Positions 40,241 through 48,651 of a stretch of 64,000 nucleotides of DNA are shown here, one piece after another (the first letter of the stretch is position 1; each line of letters begins with the position of its first letter). The notes below the pieces were generated by a model. The model saw only the letters and a list, made by a program, of their open reading frames with translations. It had not been told where the DNA came from and did no database searches. The position numbers and the translations under genes were made by a program. Origin of the DNA: Fidelibacterota bacterium (GTDB taxonomy: Bacteria > Pseudomonadota > Alphaproteobacteria > Rhodospirillales > Rhodospirillaceae); NCBI GenBank assembly GCA_947476065.1, contig CANJPG010000001.1, positions 33,262 to 97,261 of the forward strand, given 5' to 3'.

Positions 40241-40686
40241 TACGTGTTACCCCGGCGGGCCAGAGTGGCTGCGGCGACGCGCGCGCGCTTGGCTTCTTTC
40301 AGCGCTTCAAGGGCGGCCGGTTCCCAGATTTCGAAACGGGGGCCCTGGCCGTAGAACACAGCCTGTCCCTGCAAATTGGCCTTGGCGAGGAATTCATCGG
40401 GCAGAACAACGCGGCCTTCACTGTCGAGGGGGAATTCGCGCAATTCGCCCATGATCAGTTCGGCATCTTCGTTGCCGGGGGCCGGCACGAAAGAGTCGGA
40501 GATCTGTTTTTGCAGGTCCTCGAAACGGTCGAAGCCCGCACCTTCCAGATAGGGCCCAAAGAGCGCGGGATAGACGGCAATGCTGGTCAGCCCGCGGGCC
40601 TGGATCACGGCACGGAACGGCGCGGGCACGGAAACGCGCCCCTTCGCATCGACCTTGTTGGTAAACGTCCCGAAGAACGCTTTCAT
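40240..40686 (-). CDS. mraZ: Transcriptional regulator MraZ
   Basis: A 148-residue protein with two AbrB/SpoVT-like half-repeats: FFGTFTNKVDAKGRVSVPAPFR and the second MGELREFPLDSEGRVVLPDEFLAKA. MraZ is the first gene of the dcw cluster in most bacteria and in E. coli binds TGGGN repeats before its own promoter, acting as a repressor of the cluster. I chose the ATG at 40686, where the family sequence begins; 21 further in-frame codons upstream do not match the family. The matching operator array lies about 95 bp upstream. Confidence 0.95.
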   Translation of the reverse strand: MKAFFGTFTNKVDAKGRVSVPAPFRAVIQARGLTSIAVYPALFGPYLEGAGFDRFEDLQKQISDSFVPAPGNEDAELIMGELREFPLDSEGRVVLPDEFLAKANLQGQAVFYGQGPRFEIWEPAALEALKEAKRARVAAATLARRGNT

Positions 40687-40780
40687 AGCCGAGCCATTGT
40701 CAAAGCCCGTTCCCCTACCCGTCCCCCGGTACCGACCCTGGAATTCCAATGACTTAGGAAAAACAGCGGCCGCCCGTAGC

Positions 40781-40825
40781 TGGACCTAAATGGTATCTCA
40801 TGGGATTTTATGGGTGTCAATGGGA
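40781..40825 (+). promoter_or_regulatory. MraZ operator: 10-bp-periodic TGG(G) repeat array
   Basis: TGGAC, TGGTA, TGGGA, TGGGT and TGGGA start at 40781, 40791, 40801, 40811 and 40821, exactly 10 bp apart. The last three fit the published E. coli MraZ site of three TGGGN repeats with 5-bp spacers; the first two are degenerate extensions. A further TGGGT lies at 40842, one base out of register. The repeats read TGGG on the strand opposite to mraZ. They overlap the candidate promoter. Confidence 0.75.
40792..40820 (-). promoter_or_regulatory. Candidate sigma70-type promoter of the mra/dcw cluster
   Basis: On the minus strand TTGACA (40820-40815) is followed after 17 bp by GATACC (40797-40792). 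The -35 matches consensus exactly and the -10 is poor. Both lie inside the MraZ repeat array, so MraZ binding would block polymerase. The leader to the mraZ start would be about 100 bases. Confidence 0.5.
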
Positions 40826-41014
40826 TTTGCCTGTAAGTGCTTGGGTTTACAGGGTATGTTCCATTTTTGTTCTCATCGGTGCGGACTCCGAAAAGGACGC
40901 AGCGAGAAAGTTTATGTCGTCCCTTGGCCCTGTGCTGAGAGGAGTCCTAACCCGCTCTCAAGGCGGGAAGTGGGACGGGGGGTGACAATTTTCGGGCTTA
41001 AACTTGAGGAATTA
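40826..41014. other. Spacer between the MraZ operator and rnpB
   Basis: No gene is seen. A small hairpin, CCCGC and GCGGG around TCTCAAG (40951-40967), may mark the end of the rnpB transcript, although no T run follows on the minus strand. Confidence 0.4.
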
Positions 41015-41405
41015 CGCCAGATGGCCTGTAAGCCGGGTTCTGTCCCCGAACCGAAGTTCGATGGATGACCATTCCTCTGGGATGCGCATCACTGCGCACC
41101 TCGACGCGACCGACCCGGACGACGATCCGGAAACACATCTTTCGCCGTAACCGAAGCTACGCGAACGGCCGTCCCTATTTGGTCTTGCTCCAGGTGGGGT
41201 TTACCCTGCCGCTGCTGTTACCAGCCGCGCGGTGCGCTCTTACCGCACCTTTTCACCCTTACTAACCGAAGTTAGCGGTTTGTTTTCTGTGGCACTTTCC
41301 CTGGGGTCGCCCCCGCCGGACGTTATCCGGCACCTTGCTTCCGTGGAGCCCGGACTTTCCTCCCTTTGCCGAAGCAAAGCGCGGTCATCCAGCCATCTGG
41401 CGCGC
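41015..41405 (-). ncRNA. rnpB: RNase P RNA, bacterial type A
   Basis: The catalytic RNA that trims tRNA 5' ends. The highly conserved core GGAGGAAAGTCCGGGCTCC is near the 5' end, and the 3' part has the ACAGAACCCGGCTTACAGGCC segment that ends most bacterial RNase P RNAs, followed by the closing helix (GCCAGATGGC near the 5' end pairs with GCCATCTGGC near the 3' end). Ends are set by that terminal helix and may be off by several bases. The order amidase-rnpB-mraZ is common in alphaproteobacteria. Confidence 0.93.
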
Positions 41406-41447
41406 GCGGACAATGAGCCGGAGCTATGAACAGGTCAAGGCCAGGGA

Positions 41448-42200
41448 CTAGCCGCGGGCGGTGGCGAACCGCACGGCGACGGCGGCGATCCGGGTGGCGG
41501 TTTCGTTGTCCAGCACGCTATCAACCTTGCTCTGGCGGAAGCGGCCCTGGAATGCTGAGATGACGTCGGTGACGGCTGAGTCGGCATTGAGGATGTCGCT
41601 GCCGAGTTCGGACGTCAGCGGCACGGCGTAGCCGATCTCCGACAAACGACGCAGCGCGCCGTTGAAATCAGCATGACCCGGCAGCACCACCGTATCCTCG
41701 GGCCACACGCCGATGCCGTGCGCCGCCAGTTGCTCCCATGGAAACAATTCGCCGGGGTCGACCTTGCGGCCCGGGGCGATGTCGGAATGGCCCAGCACAT
41801 CGCAAGGCGCGATGCTGTGGCGCGCCATGATCTCACTCGCGAGCGTGATAAGCGTGCTTATCTGCGCCGCCGGATATGCGCGGTAGCCGTAATCGTGGCC
41901 CGGATTGACGATCTCAATGCCGACCGACGTGCTGTTGAGATCACGCAGACCATGCCAGAAGGACGTGCCCGCGTGCCAGGCGCGCATCTCTTCATTCACC
42001 AGACGATACAGCGTGCCGTCTTCATCCAGCACATAATGTGCGCTGACCTCGGCCTTGGTGTCGCGCAGGCGGTCGAGCGCCGCCTGGCAGGACGTCATGC
42101 CGGTGTAATGCATGACGATATGGCGCACGCGCACCTCGCCGGCCACGGGCTTGCGCGGCCCGAAGTTGGACGAAGGAAGGTCGATAATTGAAAGCGCCAT
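41448..42200 (-). CDS. N-acetylmuramoyl-L-alanine amidase (AmiD/AmpD-like, Amidase_2)
   Basis: A 250-residue zinc amidase that cleaves the MurNAc-L-Ala bond. The Amidase_2 domain spans about residues 20-175, with a zinc-binding His31 in VMHYTGM, Glu in TSVGIEIVNPG, and His/Asp in VLGHSDIAPGRKVDPGELFPW. A C-terminal helical segment of about 65 residues resembles a peptidoglycan-binding domain. No signal peptide is visible, so it may act on recycled muropeptides in the cytoplasm, like AmpD. It lies upstream of rnpB on the same strand. Confidence 0.9.
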   Translation of the reverse strand: MALSIIDLPSSNFGPRKPVAGEVRVRHIVMHYTGMTSCQAALDRLRDTKAEVSAHYVLDEDGTLYRLVNEEMRAWHAGTSFWHGLRDLNSTSVGIEIVNPGHDYGYRAYPAAQISTLITLASEIMARHSIAPCDVLGHSDIAPGRKVDPGELFPWEQLAAHGIGVWPEDTVVLPGHADFNGALRRLSEIGYAVPLTSELGSDILNADSAVTDVISAFQGRFRQSKVDSVLDNETATRIAAVAVRFATARG

Positions 42201-42290
42201 GAATGGAAAACGACGGTTGCCGCAGGAATGTTCTTGCGGCGGCGATCTTACACCGGCGCAAATCTATCCGCCGCAGTTTTCCGGATAGGA

Positions 42291-43205
42291 TCAGGTCGTC
42301 CCCAAGGCCTCGTGGCGGCGGCGCGGGCGGACGTATTGACCCAGCTTGGAGATGGCCTTGACCTCGATCTGGCGTACGCGCTCTGCCGTCAGCCCATATA
42401 AAGCGGCAAGCTTGGCCAATGTCGCGGGGCGTTCCGTCAGATAGCGCTTGGTGACGATGTCCTGCTCGCGGCGGTCCAACTGGCCCAAAGCTTCCCGCAG
42501 CATGGCGGCACGGCGGGCGCGTTCATCGTCGGCCGACAGAATGTCTTCAGGGTTCGGCGCGGTGTCGGCCACAAGGTCGCCTACGGTCAGGCCGTCACTG
42601 CCGGGCACCGGGTGGTGCAGCGAAACGTCGTTGGCCGACATGCGCTGGTCCATGGCGACGATGTCTTCCTTGGTGACGCGGAAGTGTTCGGCCAGCGTGG
42701 CAATGTCGGCATCGTTCAGATGACGGCTGCCGTCGGGCTGCAGGTTGCGTTTCATCCGGCGCAAATTAAAGAACAGCCGTGACTTGCCCGCGCCGCTGCC
42801 GACTTTCAGGATCGACCAGTTCTGCAGGATGTGATTGAGGATCGCTGCCTTCACCCACCAACGCGCATAGGTCGAGAAGCGGAATCCTTTTTCCGGCTTG
42901 AAGCGCTCGGCCGATTGCAGAAGGCCCAAGTTGCCTTCGCCGATCAAATCGCCCAAGGCCATGCCGTAGCCGGCATATTTCTGCGCGATCTTGGGCACGA
43001 GGCGCAGGTGACTGCCGATGAGATCGTCGAATGCCGCGCGGTCGCCTTCGCCGTACCAGCGGCGCACCAGTTGCAATTCCTGGGCTTCGCTGAGCACCGG
43101 GTAGGCGCGGATGCGCGTGAGATAGCTGCCGTGATCGGCGGCAAGCCCCAATGCCACCGCTGGCGTGTGCGGGACGCGGGCATCATTGGTAGTTGAGTCT
43201 GACAT
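42291..43205 (-). CDS. rpoH: RNA polymerase sigma factor of the RpoH (sigma-32) family
   Basis: A 304-residue group 3-like sigma factor. Region 2 reads DLIGEGNLGLLQSAERFKPEKGFRFSTYARWWVKAAILNHILQNWSILK. The RpoH box follows as KSRLFFNLRRMKR near residues 141-153, and region 4 is TLAKLAALYGLTAERVRQIEVKAISKL. RpoH drives heat-shock genes. The residues just before the box (GSGAGKS) differ from the usual MGTTAAQ-type stretch, and NHILQNW replaces the usual EYILRSW, so this may be a second, specialised RpoH such as RpoH2. It is divergent from the acyl-CoA dehydrogenase, with an inverted repeat GGACTA-TTT-TAGTCC (43256-43270) in the shared spacer. Confidence 0.9.
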   Translation of the reverse strand: MSDSTTNDARVPHTPAVALGLAADHGSYLTRIRAYPVLSEAQELQLVRRWYGEGDRAAFDDLIGSHLRLVPKIAQKYAGYGMALGDLIGEGNLGLLQSAERFKPEKGFRFSTYARWWVKAAILNHILQNWSILKVGSGAGKSRLFFNLRRMKRNLQPDGSRHLNDADIATLAEHFRVTKEDIVAMDQRMSANDVSLHHPVPGSDGLTVGDLVADTAPNPEDILSADDERARRAAMLREALGQLDRREQDIVTKRYLTERPATLAKLAALYGLTAERVRQIEVKAISKLGQYVRPRRRHEALGTT

Positions 43206-43422
43206 TTGAATGAATCTCCTAGGACCTACTAAGAGTCATTCTAAAGTCTAAAAGTGGACTATTTTAGTCCGGCTTTGTGACAGATGGTAACAACAAGTCC
43301 CGGAATTCCGCTGTTTCTGCCGTGAGTTGACGGTTTGCGGCAATGGCTTAACCTGTAGGTAATGGCGCCGTATCCCCGGGGGAGAGACCTGGGACGGGCG
43401 CCGCTTTCTGAAGGGGCTTCCG

Positions 43423-45207
43423 ATGACGACCTATACCGTTCCTTTGCGCGAGATGCGCTTTGTCCTGCATGACGTTTTTGGAGCGGCCGACAAGCTGACG
43501 GCCTTGCCCGGTTTCGGCGATGCCACCGCCGACGTGATGGACGCAGTGCTCGATGAATGTGCCAAGCTCTGCGAGGGCGTGCTGTTCCCTATCAACCAGA
43601 CCGGCGACCAGGAAGGCTGCACGATCAAGGACGGCAAGGTCACGACGCCGAAGGGTTTTAAAGAGGCCTACAAGCAGTACGCCGAAGGCGGCTGGTGCGG
43701 CCTGACCGCCGATCCCGAATACGGCGGCCAGGGTTTGCCGGAAACGCTCGATTGCCTTGTGGCCGAAATGATCGGCTCGGCCAATCTGTCGCTGGGCTTG
43801 TATCCGGGCCTGACGCAAGGAACCATCTTGGCGCTCGCCGCGCTGGGCACGCCGGAGCAGAAAAGTTTCTACCTGCCCAAGCTGACCAGCGGGGCCTGGC
43901 AAGGCACCATGTGCCTGACGGAATCTCATTCCGGTTCCGACCTCGGCCTGTTGCGGTCCAAAGCCGTGCCCAACGGCGACGGCAGCTACAGCGTCACCGG
44001 CACCAAGATTTTCATCTCGGCCGGCGAACACGACATGACCGAGAACCACGTGCATCTGGTGCTGGCGCGCTTGCCTGACGCGCCGGAAGGCGTGCGCGGC
44101 ATCTCTATGTTCTTGGTGCCCAAGTTCCTGCCCAATGCCGACGGCTCCCTCGGCAAACAGAACGCCGTCGCTGCCGGTTCCATCGAACACAAGATGGGCA
44201 TGAAGGCTTCGGTGACCTGCGTGATGAACTTTGACGGCGCACAAGGCTGGCTCGTCGGTCAGCCGCATAAGGGTCTCGCCGGCATGTTCGTGATGATGAA
44301 CAAGGAACGCCTCTTCGTCGGTGGCCAGGGCATCAGCCAAGCTGAAGTGGCCTACCAAAGCGCGGCGGCTTACGCGAAGGACCGCATCCAGGGCCGCGCC
44401 GCCCAAGGGCCCGCGCGTCCCGACAAGGCCGCAGATCCCATCATCGTGCATCCCGATATCCGCAACCGCCTGATGTTCGCCCGCGCGATCGTCGAAGCCG
44501 AACGCGCCCTGACGGTGTGGACGCACCTCAACGTCGACATAGCGCACAAACATGCCGATGCCGCCGTGCGCCAGCATGCCGAGGATATGGTCGGCCTGAT
44601 GACGCCGATCGTGAAGGCTTGCGCCACCGGTTTCGGCTCTGAGATCACCAATGCCTGCCTGCAGGTGCTGGGCGGACACGGCTATATCCGCGAACACGGC
44701 ATGGAACAATTGGTGCGCGATGTGCGCATCACCGAGATCTACGAAGGCACCAATACCATTCAAGCCCTCGACCTGGTGGGCCGCAAGCTTGGCATCGAAG
44801 GCGGGCGTCTGTTCACCGGCTGGCTGAAGGAAGTCGATGATACCTTGAAGCGTTTGGCGGGCCGTAACGACATGACTGAATTCACCGCGCCGCTGAAGGA
44901 CGCGGTGGAGCGCCTGAAAAGCGTGACCGCATGGATGGTTGAGGCCTCCAAGACCGATCCCAACGCACGCGGTGCCGCCGCCAACGACTATCTCAAGATG
45001 TTCGGCTTTACGACCTTTGCCTGGGTCTGGGTGCTGATGATCGAAGCGGCCCTGGCCAAGAAATCGAGCGACAGCGAATTCTCGGCTGCGAAGCTGCACG
45101 TCGGACGCTATTTCATGCAGCGGGTGTTGCCGCAGATCGGCGGCCTTGATGCCGTGATCCGCTCCGGCAGCGGCCCGATGATGGCGCTGGCGGAAGGCGC
45201 CTTCTGA
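43423..45207 (+). CDS. Acyl-CoA dehydrogenase (long, C-terminal-extended type)
   Basis: A 594-residue flavin acyl-CoA dehydrogenase of the subgroup with an N-terminal AcylCoA_DH_N segment (YTVPLREMRFVLHDVFG) and a C-terminal extension of about 120 residues. The core shows MCLTESHSGSDLGLLRSKA and YSVTGTKIFISAGEHDMTEN. NACLQVLGGHGYIREHGMEQLVRDVRITEIYEGTNTIQALDLVGRKL holds the FAD contacts and the catalytic glutamate. Relatives include beta-oxidation enzymes and methylmercaptopropionyl-CoA dehydrogenase DmdC; sequence alone does not decide the substrate. asmA follows after 5 bp. Confidence 0.92.
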   Translation: MTTYTVPLREMRFVLHDVFGAADKLTALPGFGDATADVMDAVLDECAKLCEGVLFPINQTGDQEGCTIKDGKVTTPKGFKEAYKQYAEGGWCGLTADPEYGGQGLPETLDCLVAEMIGSANLSLGLYPGLTQGTILALAALGTPEQKSFYLPKLTSGAWQGTMCLTESHSGSDLGLLRSKAVPNGDGSYSVTGTKIFISAGEHDMTENHVHLVLARLPDAPEGVRGISMFLVPKFLPNADGSLGKQNAVAAGSIEHKMGMKASVTCVMNFDGAQGWLVGQPHKGLAGMFVMMNKERLFVGGQGISQAEVAYQSAAAYAKDRIQGRAAQGPARPDKAADPIIVHPDIRNRLMFARAIVEAERALTVWTHLNVDIAHKHADAAVRQHAEDMVGLMTPIVKACATGFGSEITNACLQVLGGHGYIREHGMEQLVRDVRITEIYEGTNTIQALDLVGRKLGIEGGRLFTGWLKEVDDTLKRLAGRNDMTEFTAPLKDAVERLKSVTAWMVEASKTDPNARGAAANDYLKMFGFTTFAWVWVLMIEAALAKKSSDSEFSAAKLHVGRYFMQRVLPQIGGLDAVIRSGSGPMMALAEGAF

Positions 45208-45212
45208 GTGCT

Positions 45213-48200
45213 GTGATCACCCGCAGGCAAGGCAAGCTCATTGCCGGCGGGGCCGCGCTCGTTGTTCTCATCGGCCTCCTGCTGGTGGCCCCCAGCTTCA
45301 TCGACTGGACGGAATACCGCGCCGGTTTCGCGCAGCGCTTAAGTGCTGCAACGGGCCGGGCAGTGACGATTGATGGTGACGTCGATTTTGTCCTCCTGCC
45401 GCGCCCGGCCTTAAACGCCGACGCCGTACACATCGGTGGCGGCTCCCTCGCAGATGATTTTGTCGCCGTCGAACGGCTGAGCGCGCGTCTGGCCTTTCTG
45501 CCACTGCTTACCGGCGACCTGAAATTCCGCGAGCTGCTGCTGCGCCGCCCCGAGGCGCGCGTGACGCGCAACAAGGCGGGCAACGTCGACTTTCTCACCT
45601 TTGCCACGCCGTCTTCAGCGCCCGGCGCGCCGACGCCGCCGGCAGCGGCGCCCTTCGATTTGGATATCGACCGCGTGGTTGTCGATGACGGCGCTTTGAC
45701 CTTTGAAGACATCTCGAACGGCGCAGCGGTAAGCATCAAAGGCATCGACGTCACGCTTACCGCGTCCCAGGCCAAACCGACGACGCTCAGCGGCGACATT
45801 ACGGCCGGCAGCACGCCGCTCGCCATCGAGGCGGTGCTGGGCCGTGCTGGGGCGGGCGGTGTGAGCACGCTGTCCCTCACGTTGAAACTTACCGAAGCCG
45901 AAGCAACGGCCAAGTTCTCCGGCATGCTCACGCGCGCACCGGGCACGTGGGATCTGCGCGGCGATCTGGCCGGCAGCGCCGGCAGCACAAGTGCGGTGCT
46001 GGCGGCCTTGGGCCTGACGGCCCCCGGTGCCCGCTTGCCCGAGGCTTTGCAAAAACCGCTGTCGCTCTCGGGGAAGGTCCGCGGCAACGCCGATGCGTTC
46101 TCGCTCGATCCGCTAGCGCTCGATATTGGCGGCACACCCGCGAAAGGCGCGGTGTCGTGGCAGGCTGCCATAGGCGATGCCCCAGCCCATGTAAGTGCCC
46201 GCGTCGAGGTCGGCGCAGTGGCGGTGGAGGCTTGGAAACTCGCGGCGAACCTTCCGGTGTCGCCCATCACCTTCGGTTTTGTGGCCACGGCTCACGCGCA
46301 AAGCCAGCCGGCGGCGGCGAGCACAGTATCGCTGCCGTTGAAGAATCTCTCCGGCGACTTCAGCTTGAAAATTCCGGCCTTGTCCTATCGCGGCCAGACC
46401 TTGCGCGACGCCAATGTCACGGCGACGTTGGCCGGCGGTGAGTTGACACTCTCCGACATCTCCGTCGATCTTCCGGCGGCTACCCGCGTTAAGGCTTTTG
46501 GGCTGATGCGCCTCGACGGGGCGAACACCTTTGAAGGCGCGGTGGAGGCCCAGACCGGCGATCTGCGCAACATGCTGGCCTGGCTGGGTGTGAAGCCGGA
46601 CAATGTGCCGCTTGGTCGTTTGAGCAACGCATCGTTCAAGGCCGCGCTTCAGGTGACGCCGGCGCAATTCGCGCTGGGGGACATCACGGCGACGGTAGAT
46701 ACCAGTACAATTACCGGCCGTATGGCGTGGCTGAAAGCGGCGCGCTCGGCCTGGAGCCTTGACCTCGCGGTCAATGCCCTTAACGCCGATGTCTACCTGC
46801 CGCTGTTCAAACACGCCGACGCGCCGGCTGCTCCTGCATCACCCGCGCCCGCCGCACTTCACGTTGGCGCTCCGCCCAAAGCAGATGCTTACGGCGTGAC
46901 GCCGGTTTTTGCCGCCTTCGCCGATCTCGCCGATATCGATGCCGATGTGCGCGTCCAGGTCGATGCTTTGACCTTCGGCGGCGTGGGCAACGGCAAGGCT
47001 GGTCTCGATGCCAGTCTCAAGGATGGCACGCTGACGCTGCGCAGCGCATCCTTTGAGAATATCGGCGGTGCCACGGCGTGGTTCAGCGGCGGTATCGGCG
47101 GCTTTGGTGTTACGCCGCGCTTTGATGATCTGCAGTTCGATGTTTCTGCCGCGGATATGGCGCGCGTTGGGCGCGCCTTCGGCTTCAATCTGCCCGAGCA
47201 ATTGCGGACGCTGACACCTTTGTCGCTCATGGGCGTCATCAAGGGATCGTTGGCCCAGGCCGACATGACGGCCACCTTGAAAGCGGCCAACCTGATCGTG
47301 CAGGCCAATGGTCAGGGCCTGACTCTCGACCAGCAGCCGCACATCAGCCTGAACATCGACGCGGCACAGCCAAGCTACGCCGCGCTGGTCAAAGCCGCCG
47401 GATTTTTATGGCCCATCGGGACAGCCGATCCTGGCGCGGTGAAGATGACGGCGCGCATCACCCACGAGCCCGCCGCAACCAAGGTTGAATCGCTGGCCCT
47501 GCGCATCGGCGACAACAGCTTCAGCGGCACGCTGGATATCGCGCGCGGCAGCGGCCAACCCGAAATCACCGGTACACTGACCGGTGTCAATGTCTCCGCG
47601 GACAAGCTCTGGCCGAAAGAATCCGCAACGCTGCCGGTGGCCGTGCCGGCGCGTTCCGCGTCTGCGCGGCCCGCCGCGCCAAGCGCAAAGCCCCCACCCT
47701 GGTCCGAAGAACCCTTCGACTGGTCGCTGCTCAAGGGTTGGCGCGGCAACATCCAGATATCCGGTGCGGCGTTCACGGTGCGCGGCGTGCAGGTGCAGGA
47801 TTTCTCGTGCCGCGTTGTGGTGGCCGACGATGCTGTCGAGGTCAGCGACTGGAAAGGCAAGGTCTTCGGCGTACCAGGACAGCTCTATCTGCGCGCGGCC
47901 GCATCGCCTGTGCCGTTGATGCAAGGTGAGATCGCCTTCCTCGGCGGCGATCTGGGCGGCGTCGCCAATGCCATCAACGGGGGCGGCATGGCGGGCAAAT
48001 CCATGGGCAGAGCCGACTTCGCCGGCAGCTTCCGCGCGCAAGGCGCCACCCCGGCGGCGTTGGCCGCGGCATTCTCGGGATCGGGCACGCTCAAGATCGT
48101 CGCCAGCGAGGCCGGCAGCGGCACCATCTCGGGCCTTCTGGGCGTGATCACGGCGGCCAATCAGGTGGAAGGCATGGGCAAGGCCGGACCGGTGACATTG

Positions 48201-48440
48201 GAATCGCGCTTTTCCGCCGCCGACGGTCGCATCAAGATCGAGGATGCCACGGTGGCCTCGAAGTCCTACGGCGGCGCCTTCACCGGCACCATCGACCTCG
48301 GGCGCTGGCAAGTGGATCTTGCGGGCCGTCTGCGCTTGGAATCATCGGCGGCGGCCGATGCAGGCAAGCCCGCTGCCGTACCTATCACCATCAAGGGTCA
48401 GCTGGACTTGCCCAACATCATGCTGCGCCCAGCGTCCTAA
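45213..48440 (+). CDS. AsmA-family envelope protein
   Basis: A 1075-residue protein with an N-terminal membrane anchor (about residues 8-30, LIAGGAALVVLIGLLLVAPSF) followed by the AsmA N-terminal domain (WTEYRAGFAQRLSAATGRAVTIDGDVDFVLLPRPALNADAV). A long beta-rich middle and an AsmA_2 C-terminal domain (about 880-1075, ALAAAFSGSGTLKIVASEAGSGTISGLLGV) follow. AsmA proteins are thought to be bridge-like lipid transporters between the membranes. The start is GTG five bases after the upstream stop. Pro/Ala linkers at about 545-560 and 810-830 separate the domains. Lipid cargo unknown. Confidence 0.88.
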   Translation: MITRRQGKLIAGGAALVVLIGLLLVAPSFIDWTEYRAGFAQRLSAATGRAVTIDGDVDFVLLPRPALNADAVHIGGGSLADDFVAVERLSARLAFLPLLTGDLKFRELLLRRPEARVTRNKAGNVDFLTFATPSSAPGAPTPPAAAPFDLDIDRVVVDDGALTFEDISNGAAVSIKGIDVTLTASQAKPTTLSGDITAGSTPLAIEAVLGRAGAGGVSTLSLTLKLTEAEATAKFSGMLTRAPGTWDLRGDLAGSAGSTSAVLAALGLTAPGARLPEALQKPLSLSGKVRGNADAFSLDPLALDIGGTPAKGAVSWQAAIGDAPAHVSARVEVGAVAVEAWKLAANLPVSPITFGFVATAHAQSQPAAASTVSLPLKNLSGDFSLKIPALSYRGQTLRDANVTATLAGGELTLSDISVDLPAATRVKAFGLMRLDGANTFEGAVEAQTGDLRNMLAWLGVKPDNVPLGRLSNASFKAALQVTPAQFALGDITATVDTSTITGRMAWLKAARSAWSLDLAVNALNADVYLPLFKHADAPAAPASPAPAALHVGAPPKADAYGVTPVFAAFADLADIDADVRVQVDALTFGGVGNGKAGLDASLKDGTLTLRSASFENIGGATAWFSGGIGGFGVTPRFDDLQFDVSAADMARVGRAFGFNLPEQLRTLTPLSLMGVIKGSLAQADMTATLKAANLIVQANGQGLTLDQQPHISLNIDAAQPSYAALVKAAGFLWPIGTADPGAVKMTARITHEPAATKVESLALRIGDNSFSGTLDIARGSGQPEITGTLTGVNVSADKLWPKESATLPVAVPARSASARPAAPSAKPPPWSEEPFDWSLLKGWRGNIQISGAAFTVRGVQVQDFSCRVVVADDAVEVSDWKGKVFGVPGQLYLRAAASPVPLMQGEIAFLGGDLGGVANAINGGGMAGKSMGRADFAGSFRAQGATPAALAAAFSGSGTLKIVASEAGSGTISGLLGVITAANQVEGMGKAGPVTLESRFSAADGRIKIEDATVASKSYGGAFTGTIDLGRWQVDLAGRLRLESSAAADAGKPAAVPITIKGQLDLPNIMLRPAS

Positions 48441-48643
48441 GGTGCCGTCTTAAGGCATTTCAGCACATAAACACGGATGGCGCTGGAGAGGTTGCCGTCA
48501 CGGGCGTTGTCGATTTCGGCAATCAGGTCGTTGATGGATATTTTGCGCTGCAACGCGATCTCACGCAGCGCATCCCAGAATTCGACTTCGATGGAAACGC
48601 TGGTGCGGTGACCGGCGATATCTACCGATCTCTTTTTAATCAT
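48437..48643 (-). CDS. Ribbon-helix-helix domain protein (RHH_4)
   Basis: A 68-residue protein made of one ribbon-helix-helix unit: an N-terminal basic strand (IKKRSVDIAGHRTSVSIE), then VEFWDALREIALQRKISINDLIAEIDNARDGNLSSAIRVYVL. This small family is common in alphaproteobacteria and is often encoded beside fumC, as here, 9 bp downstream of it. It is probably a DNA-binding regulator, targets unknown. Its 3' end overlaps the convergent asmA by 4 bp. Confidence 0.88.
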   Translation of the reverse strand: MIKKRSVDIAGHRTSVSIEVEFWDALREIALQRKISINDLIAEIDNARDGNLSSAIRVYVLKCLKTAP

Positions 48644-48651
48644 GACGCTTG

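Noticed and set aside
43348..45099. 583-codon open frame opposite the acyl-CoA dehydrogenase
   Set aside because: Antisense shadow; its His/Gly/Asp-rich composition is typical of reverse frames, and the forward gene is fully supported by family motifs.
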